In this document: one piece after another, positions 34,107 through 42,319 of the stretch
Numbering within the stretch: position 1 is the stretch's first letter
Layout of the letters: each line of letters opens with the position of its first letter
Source: Clostridia bacterium
GTDB lineage: Bacteria > Bacillota > Clostridia > Oscillospirales > Acutalibacteraceae
Direction of reading: 5' to 3'
DNA: 64,000 bases
Assembly (NCBI GenBank): GCA_017415025.1
Contig: JAFQJH010000002.1
Location: forward strand, 1 to 64,000
Translations under genes and position numbers: made by a program
Notes under the pieces: generated by a model
What the model was told of the DNA's origin: nothing
Database searches by the model: none
Seen by the model: only the letters and a program-made list of their open reading frames with translations

Positions 34107-35117
34107 ATGGAAAACACAGAAAAAAAAACCCGCGTACTCAGCGCAATTCAGCCGACAAGTGTGCCGACCCTCGGCAATTATCTCGGTGCGCTCAAAAACT
34201 GGGCATCTATGAGCAAGGATAACGACTGCCTTTATGCAGTTGCCGACCTTCACGCAATCACCGTGCGTCAGGACCCTGCAAAGCTCCGCAAGCAGACTCT
34301 CGAAATGTACGCTCTGCTTCTCGCTATCGGCCTTGACCCCGAAGAAAATATAATTTTTACACAATCTCACGTTCACCAGCACGCCGAGCTTGCTTGGATT
34401 CTTAACTGCTACACACAGTTCGGTGAAGCCGCAAGAATGACACAGTTCAAGGATAAATCAGTCAAGCACGCCGATAACATCAACGTCGGTCTTTTCTCTT
34501 ATCCTACGCTCATGGCGGCCGATATCCTTCTTTATCAGGCAGATTATGTTCCCATCGGCGCTGACCAGAAGCAGCATCTTGAGCTTGCAAGAGACATTGC
34601 AGAGCGCTTCAACGGCATCTACTCCCCCACCTTCACCATTCCTAAGCCGTATATCGGCAAGGCGGGCGCAAGGGTTATGTCTCTTCAGGATCCGACAAAG
34701 AAGATGTCAAAGTCTGACCCGAATCCGAAGGCATCCGTTTCACTTCTTGACACTCCCGACGATATCCGCAAGAAATTCAAGTCTGCCGTTACAGACTCCG
34801 AGGCAAAGGTTCGCTACGCTGACGGTAAGGACGGAATCAACAACCTTATGGCAATTTATTCCTGCTGTACGGGTCTTGATTATGACGCAATCGAAAAGGA
34901 ATTTGACGGCAAGGGCTACGGCGATTTCAAGCTCGCTGTTGCAGAGAGCGTTATCGAGAGCATCAAGCCCGTTCAGGACAAGTATTACGAACTGATGAAC
35001 GACAAGGCTTACATCGAAAAGTGTGCCGCAGAGGGCGCGATGAAGGCTTCTTACGTTGCCAATAAAACCTTGAACAAGGTAATGAAAAAGGTCGGCTTCT
35101 GGCAGATTAAGAAATAA
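34107..35117 (+). CDS. trpS: Tryptophanyl-tRNA synthetase
   Basis: A 336-residue class Ic aminoacyl-tRNA synthetase that charges tRNA-Trp. The HIGH-type motif is seen as TLGNYLGAL near residue 23, and the KMSKS loop reads KKMSKSDPN near 199. ADLHAITVRQDP and GADQKQHLELARD are typical of TrpS. Length is normal. It has its own promoter and a strong terminator. Confidence 0.96.
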   Translation: MENTEKKTRVLSAIQPTSVPTLGNYLGALKNWASMSKDNDCLYAVADLHAITVRQDPAKLRKQTLEMYALLLAIGLDPEENIIFTQSHVHQHAELAWILNCYTQFGEAARMTQFKDKSVKHADNINVGLFSYPTLMAADILLYQADYVPIGADQKQHLELARDIAERFNGIYSPTFTIPKPYIGKAGARVMSLQDPTKKMSKSDPNPKASVSLLDTPDDIRKKFKSAVTDSEAKVRYADGKDGINNLMAIYSCCTGLDYDAIEKEFDGKGYGDFKLAVAESVIESIKPVQDKYYELMNDKAYIEKCAAEGAMKASYVANKTLNKVMKKVGFWQIKK

Positions 35118-35124
35118 AGAGATT

Positions 35125-35150
35125 TTCAGGGACGGAAATCCGTCCCTGAA
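35125..35150 (+). terminator. Terminator of trpS
   Basis: A perfect 12-bp stem TTCAGGGACGGA / TCCGTCCCTGAA followed by seven T. Confidence 0.9.
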
Positions 35151-35186
35151 TTTTTTTGTTTTGTGCGGTAAATTGGAGGTTGTCGC

Positions 35187-35275
35187 GCAAAGTCTTTGAC
35201 TTTGCAATGATATATCCGCAATGCGGATATGATGAATGATGTTCGCTTCGCGAATGATGTGTTTGCGTTGCAAAC
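35187..35275 (+). repeat. Tandem array of four short hairpins
   Basis: Four perfect hairpins stand in a row: GCAAAGT/ACTTTGC (35187-35205), ATATCCGC/GCGGATAT (35212-35230), TTCGC/GCGAA (35242-35254) and GTTTGC/GCAAAC (35261-35275). The spacers are 6, 11 and 6 nt and all contain TGAT. Loops are 3 to 5 nt. Confidence 0.7.
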
Positions 35276-35304
35276 ATTAAGGGGCTGCGCCGCTTTTTTA
35301 TAAA

Positions 35305-35354
35305 ATCCTCCCGTCACGGCTGTCGCCGCGCCACCCTCCTTTAGGCAAGGAGGG
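35305..35354 (+). repeat. Type B double-hairpin intergenic repeat, copy 2
   Basis: ATCCTCCCGTCACGGC, a short hairpin, GCCACCCTCC, then GGCAAGGAGGG. It is the best match to the inverted copy at 33116-33167. Confidence 0.65.
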
Positions 35355-35380
35355 CAAAGCACGAATTATAGTCATGTGAG

Positions 35381-35404
35381 GTAGGGCGGTGGCTTGCTGC
35401 CGCC
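35381..35404 (+). repeat. REP-like element, GTAG plus hairpin
   Basis: GTAG followed by GGCGG and CCGCC arms. Identical over its length to the minus-strand element at 350-373. Confidence 0.7.
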
Positions 35405-35428
35405 GAGTTTTGCAAAAAACTTATCAAT

Positions 35429-35464
35429 CCTCAGTCCTTCGGACAGCTCCTTTCCAAAGGAGCC
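35429..35464 (+). repeat. Type C hairpin repeat, copy 2
   Basis: CCTCAGTCC-TTC-GGAC, then AGCTCCTTT and AAAGGAGCC. Confidence 0.55.
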
Positions 35465-35784
35465 TGCACAGAGATAGTGACAAATAAAATTAATCTACCC
35501 TACAAATTAAAAGTTTGTGGGGTTCTTTTGACACCTCATCCGCCTCGTTCCTCGGCACCTTCCCCTCGAGGGGAAGGCTCTAAAATCACTGCTATTCAAG
35601 GCTTCTCCTTGAGGGGAGGCTCCGCCGTAGGCGGTGGTGAGGTGTAGGTTGCAACGCAACCGTTATTATTCAACATCCCTACAAATTAAAATTTGTCAGA
35701 AGTTGAGATTGCTATTGCCGCGAGGAGTATTATTCATTAAAAATTAACATTTTTTCACATAAATAGTATTATTTTATGTAGATT

Positions 35785-35812
35785 TTTACTGTAAAGTATG
35801 GTATTATATAAT
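35785..35812 (+). promoter_or_regulatory. Promoter of the hydrogenase-like cassette
   Basis: TTTACT (35785-35790), 16 nt, TATAAT (35807-35812), about 27 nt before the first ATG of the cassette. Confidence 0.55.
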
Positions 35813-35838
35813 GCAATAATTCTCACGGAGGGTTAAAA

Positions 35839-36189
35839 ATGACGGTAAAAGAAATTGTTGAAATTCTTGACGGCACTATCGTTTACGGTGAGGACTTCCT
35901 CGACCGCGAGGTTTTTAAGGCTTGCGGCAGCGATATGATGAGTGACGTTCTTGCTTACGTTAAAGAGCAGGCTGTTCTGCTGACAGGACTTGTGAATCCG
36001 CAGGTTGTCAGAACTGCTGAAATGATGGATATGAAATGTATTGTTTTCGTCCGCGGAAAGTCTCCCGATATGGGTATGATTGACCTTGCGGAGGAGCGCG
36101 AAATCGTGCTTATCAAAACTGACCTTGAAATGTTTACATCTTGCGGTAAGCTCTACGCTCACGGTCTTAAGGGAGGCAGCGGAAAGTAA
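35839..36189 (+). CDS. DRTGG domain protein, first copy
   Basis: A 116-residue cytoplasmic protein of the DRTGG type: TVKEIVEILDGTIVYGEDFL, then SDVLAYVKEQAVLLTGLVNP and a compact alpha/beta end. DRTGG domains are found next to CBS domains and in phosphotransacetylases and are thought to bind a small ligand; none is known for stand-alone forms. A second DRTGG gene lies in the same operon. The stop overlaps the next ATG by 1 nt, so the products are probably made together. Confidence 0.8.
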   Translation: MTVKEIVEILDGTIVYGEDFLDREVFKACGSDMMSDVLAYVKEQAVLLTGLVNPQVVRTAEMMDMKCIVFVRGKSPDMGMIDLAEEREIVLIKTDLEMFTSCGKLYAHGLKGGSGK

Positions 36190-36611
36190 TGGAAGAAGTA
36201 AAACTTCATTATGACGTTAATGCCTATGACTTCACCTGCGCAGGTGAGGCCTCGGGCAAGCTGAAGCGTTCTCTGAAGGACCTCGGCTTTGATGCTTCAC
36301 TTATAAGAAGGGTTGCTATCGCTGTATACGAGGCAGAGATAAATATGGTTATCCACGCAGAGGGCGGCGTTATCGACGCAACCATTACCCCCGAATGTAT
36401 AACCGTTGTGCTTGCCGATAAGGGCCCCGGTATCCCCGACGTTGAGCTCGCTATGCAGGAGGGCTACTCCACCGCCCCCGAAAACGTGCGTTCGCTAGGC
36501 TTCGGTGCCGGTATGGGCTTACCGAACATCAAAAAATATACCGATGAGATGACTATCGACACTGAAATCGGCATCGGTACGACAATCACACTTAAAATCT
36601 GCAACAAGTAA
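36189..36611 (+). CDS. Anti-sigma factor-type ATP-binding protein
   Basis: A 140-residue GHKL-fold protein like the RsbW/SpoIIAB serine kinases. The N-box is AIAVYEAEINMVIHA (about 52-66), the G1 box ADKGPGIPD (about 88-96), and the G2 region GFGAGMGLPNIKKY. Such proteins bind ATP and either hold a sigma factor or phosphorylate an antagonist. Here there is no sigma or STAS gene; the neighbours are DRTGG and iron-sulfur proteins. That points to an unusual use of the fold in redox signalling (inference). Confidence 0.85.
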   Translation: MEEVKLHYDVNAYDFTCAGEASGKLKRSLKDLGFDASLIRRVAIAVYEAEINMVIHAEGGVIDATITPECITVVLADKGPGIPDVELAMQEGYSTAPENVRSLGFGAGMGLPNIKKYTDEMTIDTEIGIGTTITLKICNK

Positions 36612-36647
36612 TTTTATAATGATATAAATTTAAAAAGGAGGAGCAAA

Positions 36648-37982
36648 ATGAGTACTGTGTTTCATTCAGTAAGCCTTGACAAAGACAAGTGTCTGGGCTG
36701 TATGAACTGTATCAAACGCTGTCCTACTCAGGCAATTCGTGTTCGTCGCGGAAAGGCGACCATAATTTCCGAACGCTGTATTGATTGCGGTGAGTGCATT
36801 CGCATTTGTCCTCATCACGCAAAATCGGCAATGAGTGATCCTCTTTCATCCATTGAGGAATACAAATATAAAATCGCGTTGCCTGCACCGTCTCTCTACG
36901 GTCAGTTCAACAACCTTGACGATGTTAATTTTGTTCTGACAGCACTTCTCGAAATCGGATTTGACAGCGTTTTTGAGGTTGCAAAGGGAGCGGAAATCGT
37001 TTCTGATGCGACAAGAAAAATGCTTAAAACACAAAACCTTGTAAAGCCGGTTATTTCAACGGCTTGCCCTGCTGTTATACGGCTTATCCGCGTCCGCTAT
37101 CCCGAGCTTATTGATAATCTTATCACGCTCAAAACACCGATGGATGAGTCTGCGCGTCTTGCACGTATTGAAGCAAGAGAGAAAACGGGACTTTCTGACG
37201 ATGAGATAGGTGTATTTTTCATTACACCCTGCCCCGCAAAAATAACGGCTATCAAATCCCCTCTTGCCGCTGATCATACGGACGTCAACGGTGCAATCGC
37301 GATAAGCGAGGTTTATCCGCTTCTTGTTCAGAAGATGGATAAGCTCAACCGTGAAAAACTTCAATCACTTGAACAGTCGGGAAAAATCGGTGTCGGTTGG
37401 GCGGCAAGCGGCGGCGAGGCTTCAGCTTCACTGACAGAAAAATACATAGCCGCAGACGGCATTGAAAACGTTATAAAAATTCTCGAAGAGGTTGAGGACG
37501 AGAAGCTCAACGACATTGAATTTATCGAGCTTAACGCCTGTACGGGCGGTTGTGTCGGCGGTTGTCTGACAGTTGCCAATAATTTTGTTGCAAAAACGAG
37601 ATTGAGCACGCTCAAAAAGTACCTTCCCATTTCCTGCAATCACATCGAAAATGATATCCCGAAGGAACTCGGCTGGGACTATCCGCTCGAGCCTCTCTCG
37701 GTGCTTAAGCTTGCCGACAACGTTACGGATTCGATGAAGCTGATGAATCAGGTTTCGGAAATGGTTAAAAACTTCCCCGGTCTTGATTGCGGTACCTGCG
37801 GAGCACCGACCTGCCGTGCATTGGCAGAGGATATCGTCCGCGGTTATGCGAGCGTTGACGATTGCATTTTCCGCATAAGAAACGAAATGGCATCCTCCGC
37901 GGAGCTCAAGGATAACGATATTGATAAGCTTATCCCCGTACCTTTCCGCGGTATTGATGAGGAGAAATTAAAATGGACGTAA
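36648..37982 (+). CDS. [FeFe]-hydrogenase-like iron-sulfur protein, sensor type
   Basis: A 444-residue protein. Two ferredoxin-type 4Fe-4S motifs open it (Cys 15, 18, 21, 25 and 44, 47, 50, 54). The hydrogenase large-subunit domain follows with its three signatures altered: STACP (137-141), TPCPAK (193-198) and ACTGGCVGGC (297-306). The Cys ligands of the H-cluster (140, 195, 298, 302) are kept, but the proton-relay Cys of TSCCP is Ala, as reported for the sensory hydrogenase HydS of Thermotoga. A Fes-type motif, CGTCGAPTC (381-389), closes it. There is no PAS domain. It probably senses H2 or redox state rather than making H2 (inference). Confidence 0.85.
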   Translation: MSTVFHSVSLDKDKCLGCMNCIKRCPTQAIRVRRGKATIISERCIDCGECIRICPHHAKSAMSDPLSSIEEYKYKIALPAPSLYGQFNNLDDVNFVLTALLEIGFDSVFEVAKGAEIVSDATRKMLKTQNLVKPVISTACPAVIRLIRVRYPELIDNLITLKTPMDESARLARIEAREKTGLSDDEIGVFFITPCPAKITAIKSPLAADHTDVNGAIAISEVYPLLVQKMDKLNREKLQSLEQSGKIGVGWAASGGEASASLTEKYIAADGIENVIKILEEVEDEKLNDIEFIELNACTGGCVGGCLTVANNFVAKTRLSTLKKYLPISCNHIENDIPKELGWDYPLEPLSVLKLADNVTDSMKLMNQVSEMVKNFPGLDCGTCGAPTCRALAEDIVRGYASVDDCIFRIRNEMASSAELKDNDIDKLIPVPFRGIDEEKLKWT

Positions 37983-38299
37983 AAGAACTTATTGAAAAGC
38001 TTGACCTTAAGGTGCTTTGCGGTGAAAGCCTTGACAGAAAAGTAACCGGTTGCTATTGCGGAGATCTGCTGAGCTGGGTTATGTCGCGCGCACAGGAGGG
38101 CGACGTATGGCTGACGGTTATGGGCAATATCAACTCCGTCGGTGTTGCCGTGCTTGCAGACGTTGCATGTATCGTTCTTACCGAAAACGCGGCACTTGAC
38201 GCTGATGCACTTAACCGCGCAAAGCAGAATGACGTTATTATTCTGCAGACAGAGAAAAATTCTTATCAGATTGCTGCTGCTATTTCGAAGTTGATTTAA
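37973..38299 (+). CDS. DRTGG domain protein, second copy
   Basis: A 108-residue DRTGG-type protein, distantly related to the first protein of the operon. It opens MDVKELIEKLDLKVLCGESL and carries VTGCYCGDLLSWVMSRAQEG, which holds the domain's Asp and Ser/Trp positions, then a Val/Ala-rich core. The start overlaps the hydrogenase-like gene by 10 nt and the next gene begins 1 nt after the stop, so coupling is tight. Confidence 0.78.
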   Translation: MDVKELIEKLDLKVLCGESLDRKVTGCYCGDLLSWVMSRAQEGDVWLTVMGNINSVGVAVLADVACIVLTENAALDADALNRAKQNDVIILQTEKNSYQIAAAISKLI

Positions 38300-38300
38300 A

Positions 38301-39029
38301 ATGAAGCTTTATTACGACTTTCATACACATTCCTGTCTCTCCCCCTGCGGTGACAAGGATATGACACCGTACAACCTCGTTAATATGTCAAAGCTCCTCG
38401 GTCTTGATATTATTGCCCTGACTGACCATAATACCTGTAAAAACTGTGAATCAGCAATCAAGGTCGGTGAGGAAATCGGACTGACGGTCATTCCCGGAAT
38501 GGAGCTTTGCACATCAGAAGAGGTACACGTGGTCTGTCTGTTCCCTGATTGTGAGAGCGCGATGAGCTTTTCAGATTACATTCACACGGCGATGCCTCCC
38601 ATGCAAAACCGTCCCGATATTTTCGGTGAACAGCTCGTTATGGACGAGTGCGACAATGCTATCGGCACGGAGGAAATCCTGCTGACTCTTGCAAGCTCGG
38701 TGAGTATAAGCAACGTTTGCGAGCTTGTCGAAAGCTACGGCGGTGTCTGCTATCCCGCACACATCGACCGAAGCTCTTACAGCGTGCTGTCAAACCTCGG
38801 TATGATTACCGAAGATATGGGCTTTCGCGCCGTAGAAATGACAGCCGATGCAGACAGAGAGACGCTCATAAAAAATCACCCCATACTTGACGGGGCGAAA
38901 ATTTTTGTTGATTCGGATGCGCATTACCTCGAGAACCTTAAGGATGCACAGAATATAATCGACCTACCCGAAAACAGTGCAAGGGCGGTTATTGATTATA
39001 TTAAAGCTCTGCCAAAATTGCATATATAA
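38301..39029 (+). CDS. PHP domain phosphoesterase
   Basis: A 242-residue metal-dependent phosphoesterase of the PHP superfamily. The four motifs are seen: HTHS (8-11), LTDHNT (about 40), a Glu in GMELCTSEEVHV (about 64), and CYPAHIDRS plus DSDAHYLENL later. PHP enzymes hydrolyse small phosphates such as histidinol phosphate, or nucleotides. In this operon it could remove a signal made or bound by the neighbours (inference). A terminator follows. Confidence 0.85.
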   Translation: MKLYYDFHTHSCLSPCGDKDMTPYNLVNMSKLLGLDIIALTDHNTCKNCESAIKVGEEIGLTVIPGMELCTSEEVHVVCLFPDCESAMSFSDYIHTAMPPMQNRPDIFGEQLVMDECDNAIGTEEILLTLASSVSISNVCELVESYGGVCYPAHIDRSSYSVLSNLGMITEDMGFRAVEMTADADRETLIKNHPILDGAKIFVDSDAHYLENLKDAQNIIDLPENSARAVIDYIKALPKLHI

Positions 39030-39035
39030 CAACAA

Positions 39036-39062
39036 AACGGCTTGCTGAAATAGCAGGCCGTT
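39036..39062. terminator. Terminator between PHP gene and tarJ
   Basis: AACGGC-TTGCT and AGCAG-GCCGTT pair with one mismatch around a 5-nt loop. The flanking genes converge. Confidence 0.65.
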
Positions 39063-39069
39063 AAGTGTT

Positions 39070-40116
39070 TTAAAAGGATATTTTCATTATATTCTTGCCG
39101 AGTGCAGTTGACTTTGACTCTTTTTCAAACACTGCATAGTATTTCTTGATATCGTCAACCTCAACGGTTGAAAGCAAAAGCTTGAGTACACGCTCACGGA
39201 AATCCTTGATTTTAAGAAGCTCGAGTGCACCCTCAAAGTCACAGCGTGTGCTTCTCGTCGTGCCTCTGATTGAAAGTCCGTGTTCAAGCACCATTCTCGT
39301 GTTAAGCGGAATGTTATCGTTTGCAACACCGCAGAGAATGAGCTTACCGCCCGAGTAAAGCTTATCAATCGCCTGATTAGCCGCAATACCCGATGCATTA
39401 CCGCCGACAGCCTCAATGGCTACCGTCATACGCGGTAAATCCTCGATATCGTTAGCATAGTAGATGTTTGCAAAATCAAATTCTGCAAGCTTTTCCTTAC
39501 TAAGACCGATAACATCAACTTCACATTCAAGGCTGTACTTTGCAACAAGAGCAATGATGTAGCCCATAATGCCGTCGCCCCAGACTGCGATGTTCTTCGG
39601 CGCATTTGACTTATCAAGTCCTGCTCGGCGGAGTGCACAGCAACCGACGGAAATAAGCTCGGAGAAAACAGCCTCCGCACCGACCTCGTCGGGAATAGGC
39701 ACAAGATAATCGGCACCGATATCCATAAGCTCCTTGCTGAAGCCGTCAAAGTTACTTGAACAGAACTTCGACTCGGGGCAATAGTTATCGAGAAGGTGCG
39801 GATTGTCTCTGACGCACTCGTCACACCTTGTTCCGTCACAATCGTCAGCCTTACGGCACGGGAGCATCACAACACGCTGTCCCGCTTTAAGGTTACCGCT
39901 TTTATCTTTAACAACAACGCCCGTTGCCTCATGAATAAGGCTCATCGGGAACTTTCTTTTAAGCACGTTAAGGCTGCGGTTGCCGAGATAATATCGGATA
40001 TCCGCCTTGCAAACGGCGAGATACTCGGGACGGACGAGGACATCGTTATTCTGAATATCCTCAACAAATATTTCAAATCTTTTCGGTTCGGTTATTTTGT
40101 AGCTTTTAGCAAACAA
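39070..40116 (-). CDS. tarJ: Ribulose-5-phosphate reductase, TarJ type
   Basis: A 348-residue medium-chain dehydrogenase of the zinc alcohol dehydrogenase family. It opens MFAKSYKITEPKRFEIFVED. The catalytic zinc ligands are in VCKADIRYY and LIHEATGVV, and a structural-zinc-like Cys cluster (CDGTRCDECVRDNPH) follows. The Rossmann region is IAVWGDGIMGYIIALVA. In TarJ it reduces D-ribulose 5-phosphate to ribitol 5-phosphate with NADPH. The gene lies 12 nt after a TarI-type cytidylyltransferase, which supports this over other sugar reductases. Confidence 0.85.
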   Translation of the reverse strand: MFAKSYKITEPKRFEIFVEDIQNNDVLVRPEYLAVCKADIRYYLGNRSLNVLKRKFPMSLIHEATGVVVKDKSGNLKAGQRVVMLPCRKADDCDGTRCDECVRDNPHLLDNYCPESKFCSSNFDGFSKELMDIGADYLVPIPDEVGAEAVFSELISVGCCALRRAGLDKSNAPKNIAVWGDGIMGYIIALVAKYSLECEVDVIGLSKEKLAEFDFANIYYANDIEDLPRMTVAIEAVGGNASGIAANQAIDKLYSGGKLILCGVANDNIPLNTRMVLEHGLSIRGTTRSTRCDFEGALELLKIKDFRERVLKLLLSTVEVDDIKKYYAVFEKESKSTALGKNIMKISF

Positions 40117-40128
40117 GATAATTCCTCC

Positions 40129-40836
40129 TTATCTGCCTGTTCTTACGATAGACTTAACAAGGAGCAAGTCCTCCATTGTTGTAATTTTCATGTTGAGCTT
40201 ATCGCCCATAGCCATTCCGATTTTTACACCGCTGTGAAGAACAAGTCCGCAGTCGTCCGTCATCTCGGGACGCTCATTTTCAGGCAGTGCAAAGTAATCG
40301 TCATAAGCCTTTCTTACGATTGAATACTTGAAGGACTGCGGTGTCTGACCCATATAAAGCTCCTTACGGGCAGGAATGGAGTCGAGAGTATCACCGTCAA
40401 CACTTCTGATAATTGTATCGTGAGCAGGTACAACGGTATCACAAGCACCGTATTCACGTACCTTTACAATATTTTCGTTGATAATCTTCTGTGAAATGAG
40501 GGGTCTTGCGGCATCGTGGATGATAACATAATCGTCATCACCGCAAGCTTCTTTTATTGCATCAAGAGCGTTGAGAGAGGACTCCTGACGGGATGCGCCC
40601 GCATTCGCAATCCAGCGCACCTTGCGGATATCGTACTCCTTGAGCCAGAGTGAAAGGTCGTCCTGCCACTCCTTGACACATACAACGCAGATTGCGTCGA
40701 TTTTTTCGTTTATTTCAAATGCTTCAAGTGTGTGGATAATTACAGGCTTGCCGTAAATATCAATAAACTGCTTCGGTCTGTCAACCATACCCATACGACT
40801 GCCTGAACCGCCTGCAAGAACAACAGCTATATTCAT
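40129..40836 (-). CDS. tarI: Ribitol-5-phosphate cytidylyltransferase, TarI type
   Basis: A 235-residue nucleotidyltransferase of the IspD/TarI family. Motifs are VLAGGSGSRMG at the N-terminus (binds CTP), PKQF, IHDAARPL near residue 110, and DTIIRSVDGDTL. With TarJ it would make CDP-ribitol for a wall teichoic acid, capsule or glycan side chain. IspD activity cannot be excluded by sequence alone, but the tarJ neighbour favours TarI. The promoter is at 40872-40900. No polymerase genes are in the window. Confidence 0.83.
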   Translation of the reverse strand: MNIAVVLAGGSGSRMGMVDRPKQFIDIYGKPVIIHTLEAFEINEKIDAICVVCVKEWQDDLSLWLKEYDIRKVRWIANAGASRQESSLNALDAIKEACGDDDYVIIHDAARPLISQKIINENIVKVREYGACDTVVPAHDTIIRSVDGDTLDSIPARKELYMGQTPQSFKYSIVRKAYDDYFALPENERPEMTDDCGLVLHSGVKIGMAMGDKLNMKITTMEDLLLVKSIVRTGR

Positions 40837-40871
40837 AAAACATTACCTCACTTTAATTTTTACATAAATTA

Positions 40872-40900
40872 AGTATACTATACGGACTCTTTTTTGTCAA
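40872..40900 (-). promoter_or_regulatory. Promoter of tarI-tarJ
   Basis: On the minus strand TTGACA (40900-40895), 17 nt, TATACT (40877-40872). Confidence 0.7.
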
Positions 40901-40913
40901 CAAAACACGGTTC

Positions 40914-40942
40914 TTGATATCTTGTAATTATTGTGCTATAAT
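40914..40942 (+). promoter_or_regulatory. Promoter of the 449-residue membrane protein
   Basis: TTGATA (40914-40919), 17 nt, TATAAT (40937-40942). Back to back with the tarI promoter. Confidence 0.7.
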
Positions 40943-40962
40943 CCGATTATAGGAGGGATTTT

Positions 40963-42312
40963 ATGACAAAAAACACTTCTCAATCAAAAATTAATAACGT
41001 AATTACGGTTATTATCGGCGCAATGCTTATGGGCTTTCTCTGGCGCGTGCGCGGTACACACGGCTGGGGCTCTTCCTGGGGACTTCTCAACGCAGGTATC
41101 GTTTTTGTTCTTTTCCTTGCGGTTGCAATCGGTGAAAGAAAAAAGATGAACCTCGCGTGGACGTCGCTTACAGCCCTTTCTTTTATGCTGACCGTACCTG
41201 CCTGGGGCACACTGCTCAATCAGATGTCGGGCACTCTCGCTCTCGGCGATTATTCCGTTGCGATTTCTCCGTGGTCGGGCGTGTTTATGATGCTTTGCCT
41301 CGGCTTCGGTGTCGCTTCGATATTCGGAATTATGCTCGGCAGAGCATACAGCGACAAACAATGGAAGCTGTGGCACGTTATTGTTCTTATTGCAGTTTTC
41401 TATGCCGTAGGCTACCTTGCAAAAGCCACCGTTTCCCACCTTATTCTTCAGGCAATTCAGCCGCAGGCGGCGGAGGCACTTGCCGCTGATCTAAAGGCAG
41501 TCGGCATTAACGACGGAGTGTATAAGACCTATATGCAGCACTTTGACAACGATGCCTGGGCAAAGAAATTCACTCAGGAGGCTCTCGGCAGAATAAGCGT
41601 TGCAGGCAGAAACTATTTCCAGAGCATTATGACAATTTCATCTGCTATCAGCGCAGTTGCTGTTCTTATTACAACACGCTTCGTTATCAAGGATAAGCGC
41701 GCCGCTCTTACGGGCACGGTTACCTGCTTTGCTTTCGCAATCGCAATCACGCTTGCTGACCTTTTCTTCTGGTTTGAGTCAAAGGGCTACGCAGTACCCG
41801 ATACCTACGCTCCGTGGTCACTCTGGGAGTATTTCACAGGCTTTATCGCGGGCGGAATTATAACCGCGTTCCTTGTTTCGCTCAAGAAAAAGGATGACGT
41901 CACCGAGCCTGTTTTCGATAAGCTTCCCCTGAAGGCAAGAAACGTACTGACATTCCTTCTCGGCTTTATCGGAGTGATCGGTGTCAGCATCGTAAGACCT
42001 GTTCTCGAGCGATTTGACCATTCGGACAATATGATTATTTACACAATAATCTCCGTTATCGCCGCACTTGCAATCATTATCGTTATTGCAAAAAAATACG
42101 GCTTTACACTCGAGAAAATTCCTTACAAAAATTACTGCGCGGTTGCTCTCCCCTGCTTTGTTATTTTTATTTTCATAGCATATATGTTTATAGGCTGTGC
42201 GGAATATCAGAATTACACAAGCATCGGTATGATTCATAACATACTCGTTACTGTTTCGGCTGCGCTGATTATCCTTTGGAGCGCTGTGCAGATTAAGAAA
42301 ATCAAAAAATAA
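40963..42312 (+). CDS. Unknown polytopic membrane protein
   Basis: A 449-residue protein with about eleven membrane helices. I recognise no family. A striking N-terminal motif, FLWRVRGTHGWGSSWG (about 25-40), is rich in Arg, Gly and Trp. A large outside or inside loop lies at about 165-215. Two short basic segments near 305 and 445 suggest cytoplasmic positions. It might be a transporter or a glycan-modifying membrane enzyme; neither is shown. AGGAGGG precedes the ATG, and the divergent neighbours are tarI-tarJ. Confidence 0.75.
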   Translation: MTKNTSQSKINNVITVIIGAMLMGFLWRVRGTHGWGSSWGLLNAGIVFVLFLAVAIGERKKMNLAWTSLTALSFMLTVPAWGTLLNQMSGTLALGDYSVAISPWSGVFMMLCLGFGVASIFGIMLGRAYSDKQWKLWHVIVLIAVFYAVGYLAKATVSHLILQAIQPQAAEALAADLKAVGINDGVYKTYMQHFDNDAWAKKFTQEALGRISVAGRNYFQSIMTISSAISAVAVLITTRFVIKDKRAALTGTVTCFAFAIAITLADLFFWFESKGYAVPDTYAPWSLWEYFTGFIAGGIITAFLVSLKKKDDVTEPVFDKLPLKARNVLTFLLGFIGVIGVSIVRPVLERFDHSDNMIIYTIISVIAALAIIIVIAKKYGFTLEKIPYKNYCAVALPCFVIFIFIAYMFIGCAEYQNYTSIGMIHNILVTVSAALIILWSAVQIKKIKK

Positions 42313-42319
42313 TATCATT

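Larger units (their letters stand above)
35118..35838. other. Gene-free gap, dense mosaic of hairpin repeats
   Basis: No gene is seen in 720 nt. In order it holds the trpS terminator, a tandem array of four hairpins (35187-35275), a GGGGCTGCGCCGC element also found near 17465, a type B repeat, a REP-like element, a type C repeat, an inverted type D hairpin (about 35532-35579), a weak GTAG hairpin near 35644, an AT palindrome and a promoter. Confidence 0.75.

Noticed and set aside
35187-35275. CRISPR-like array
   Set aside because: The units are different hairpins, not copies of one repeat, and the spacers are 6-11 nt. No cas gene is present.
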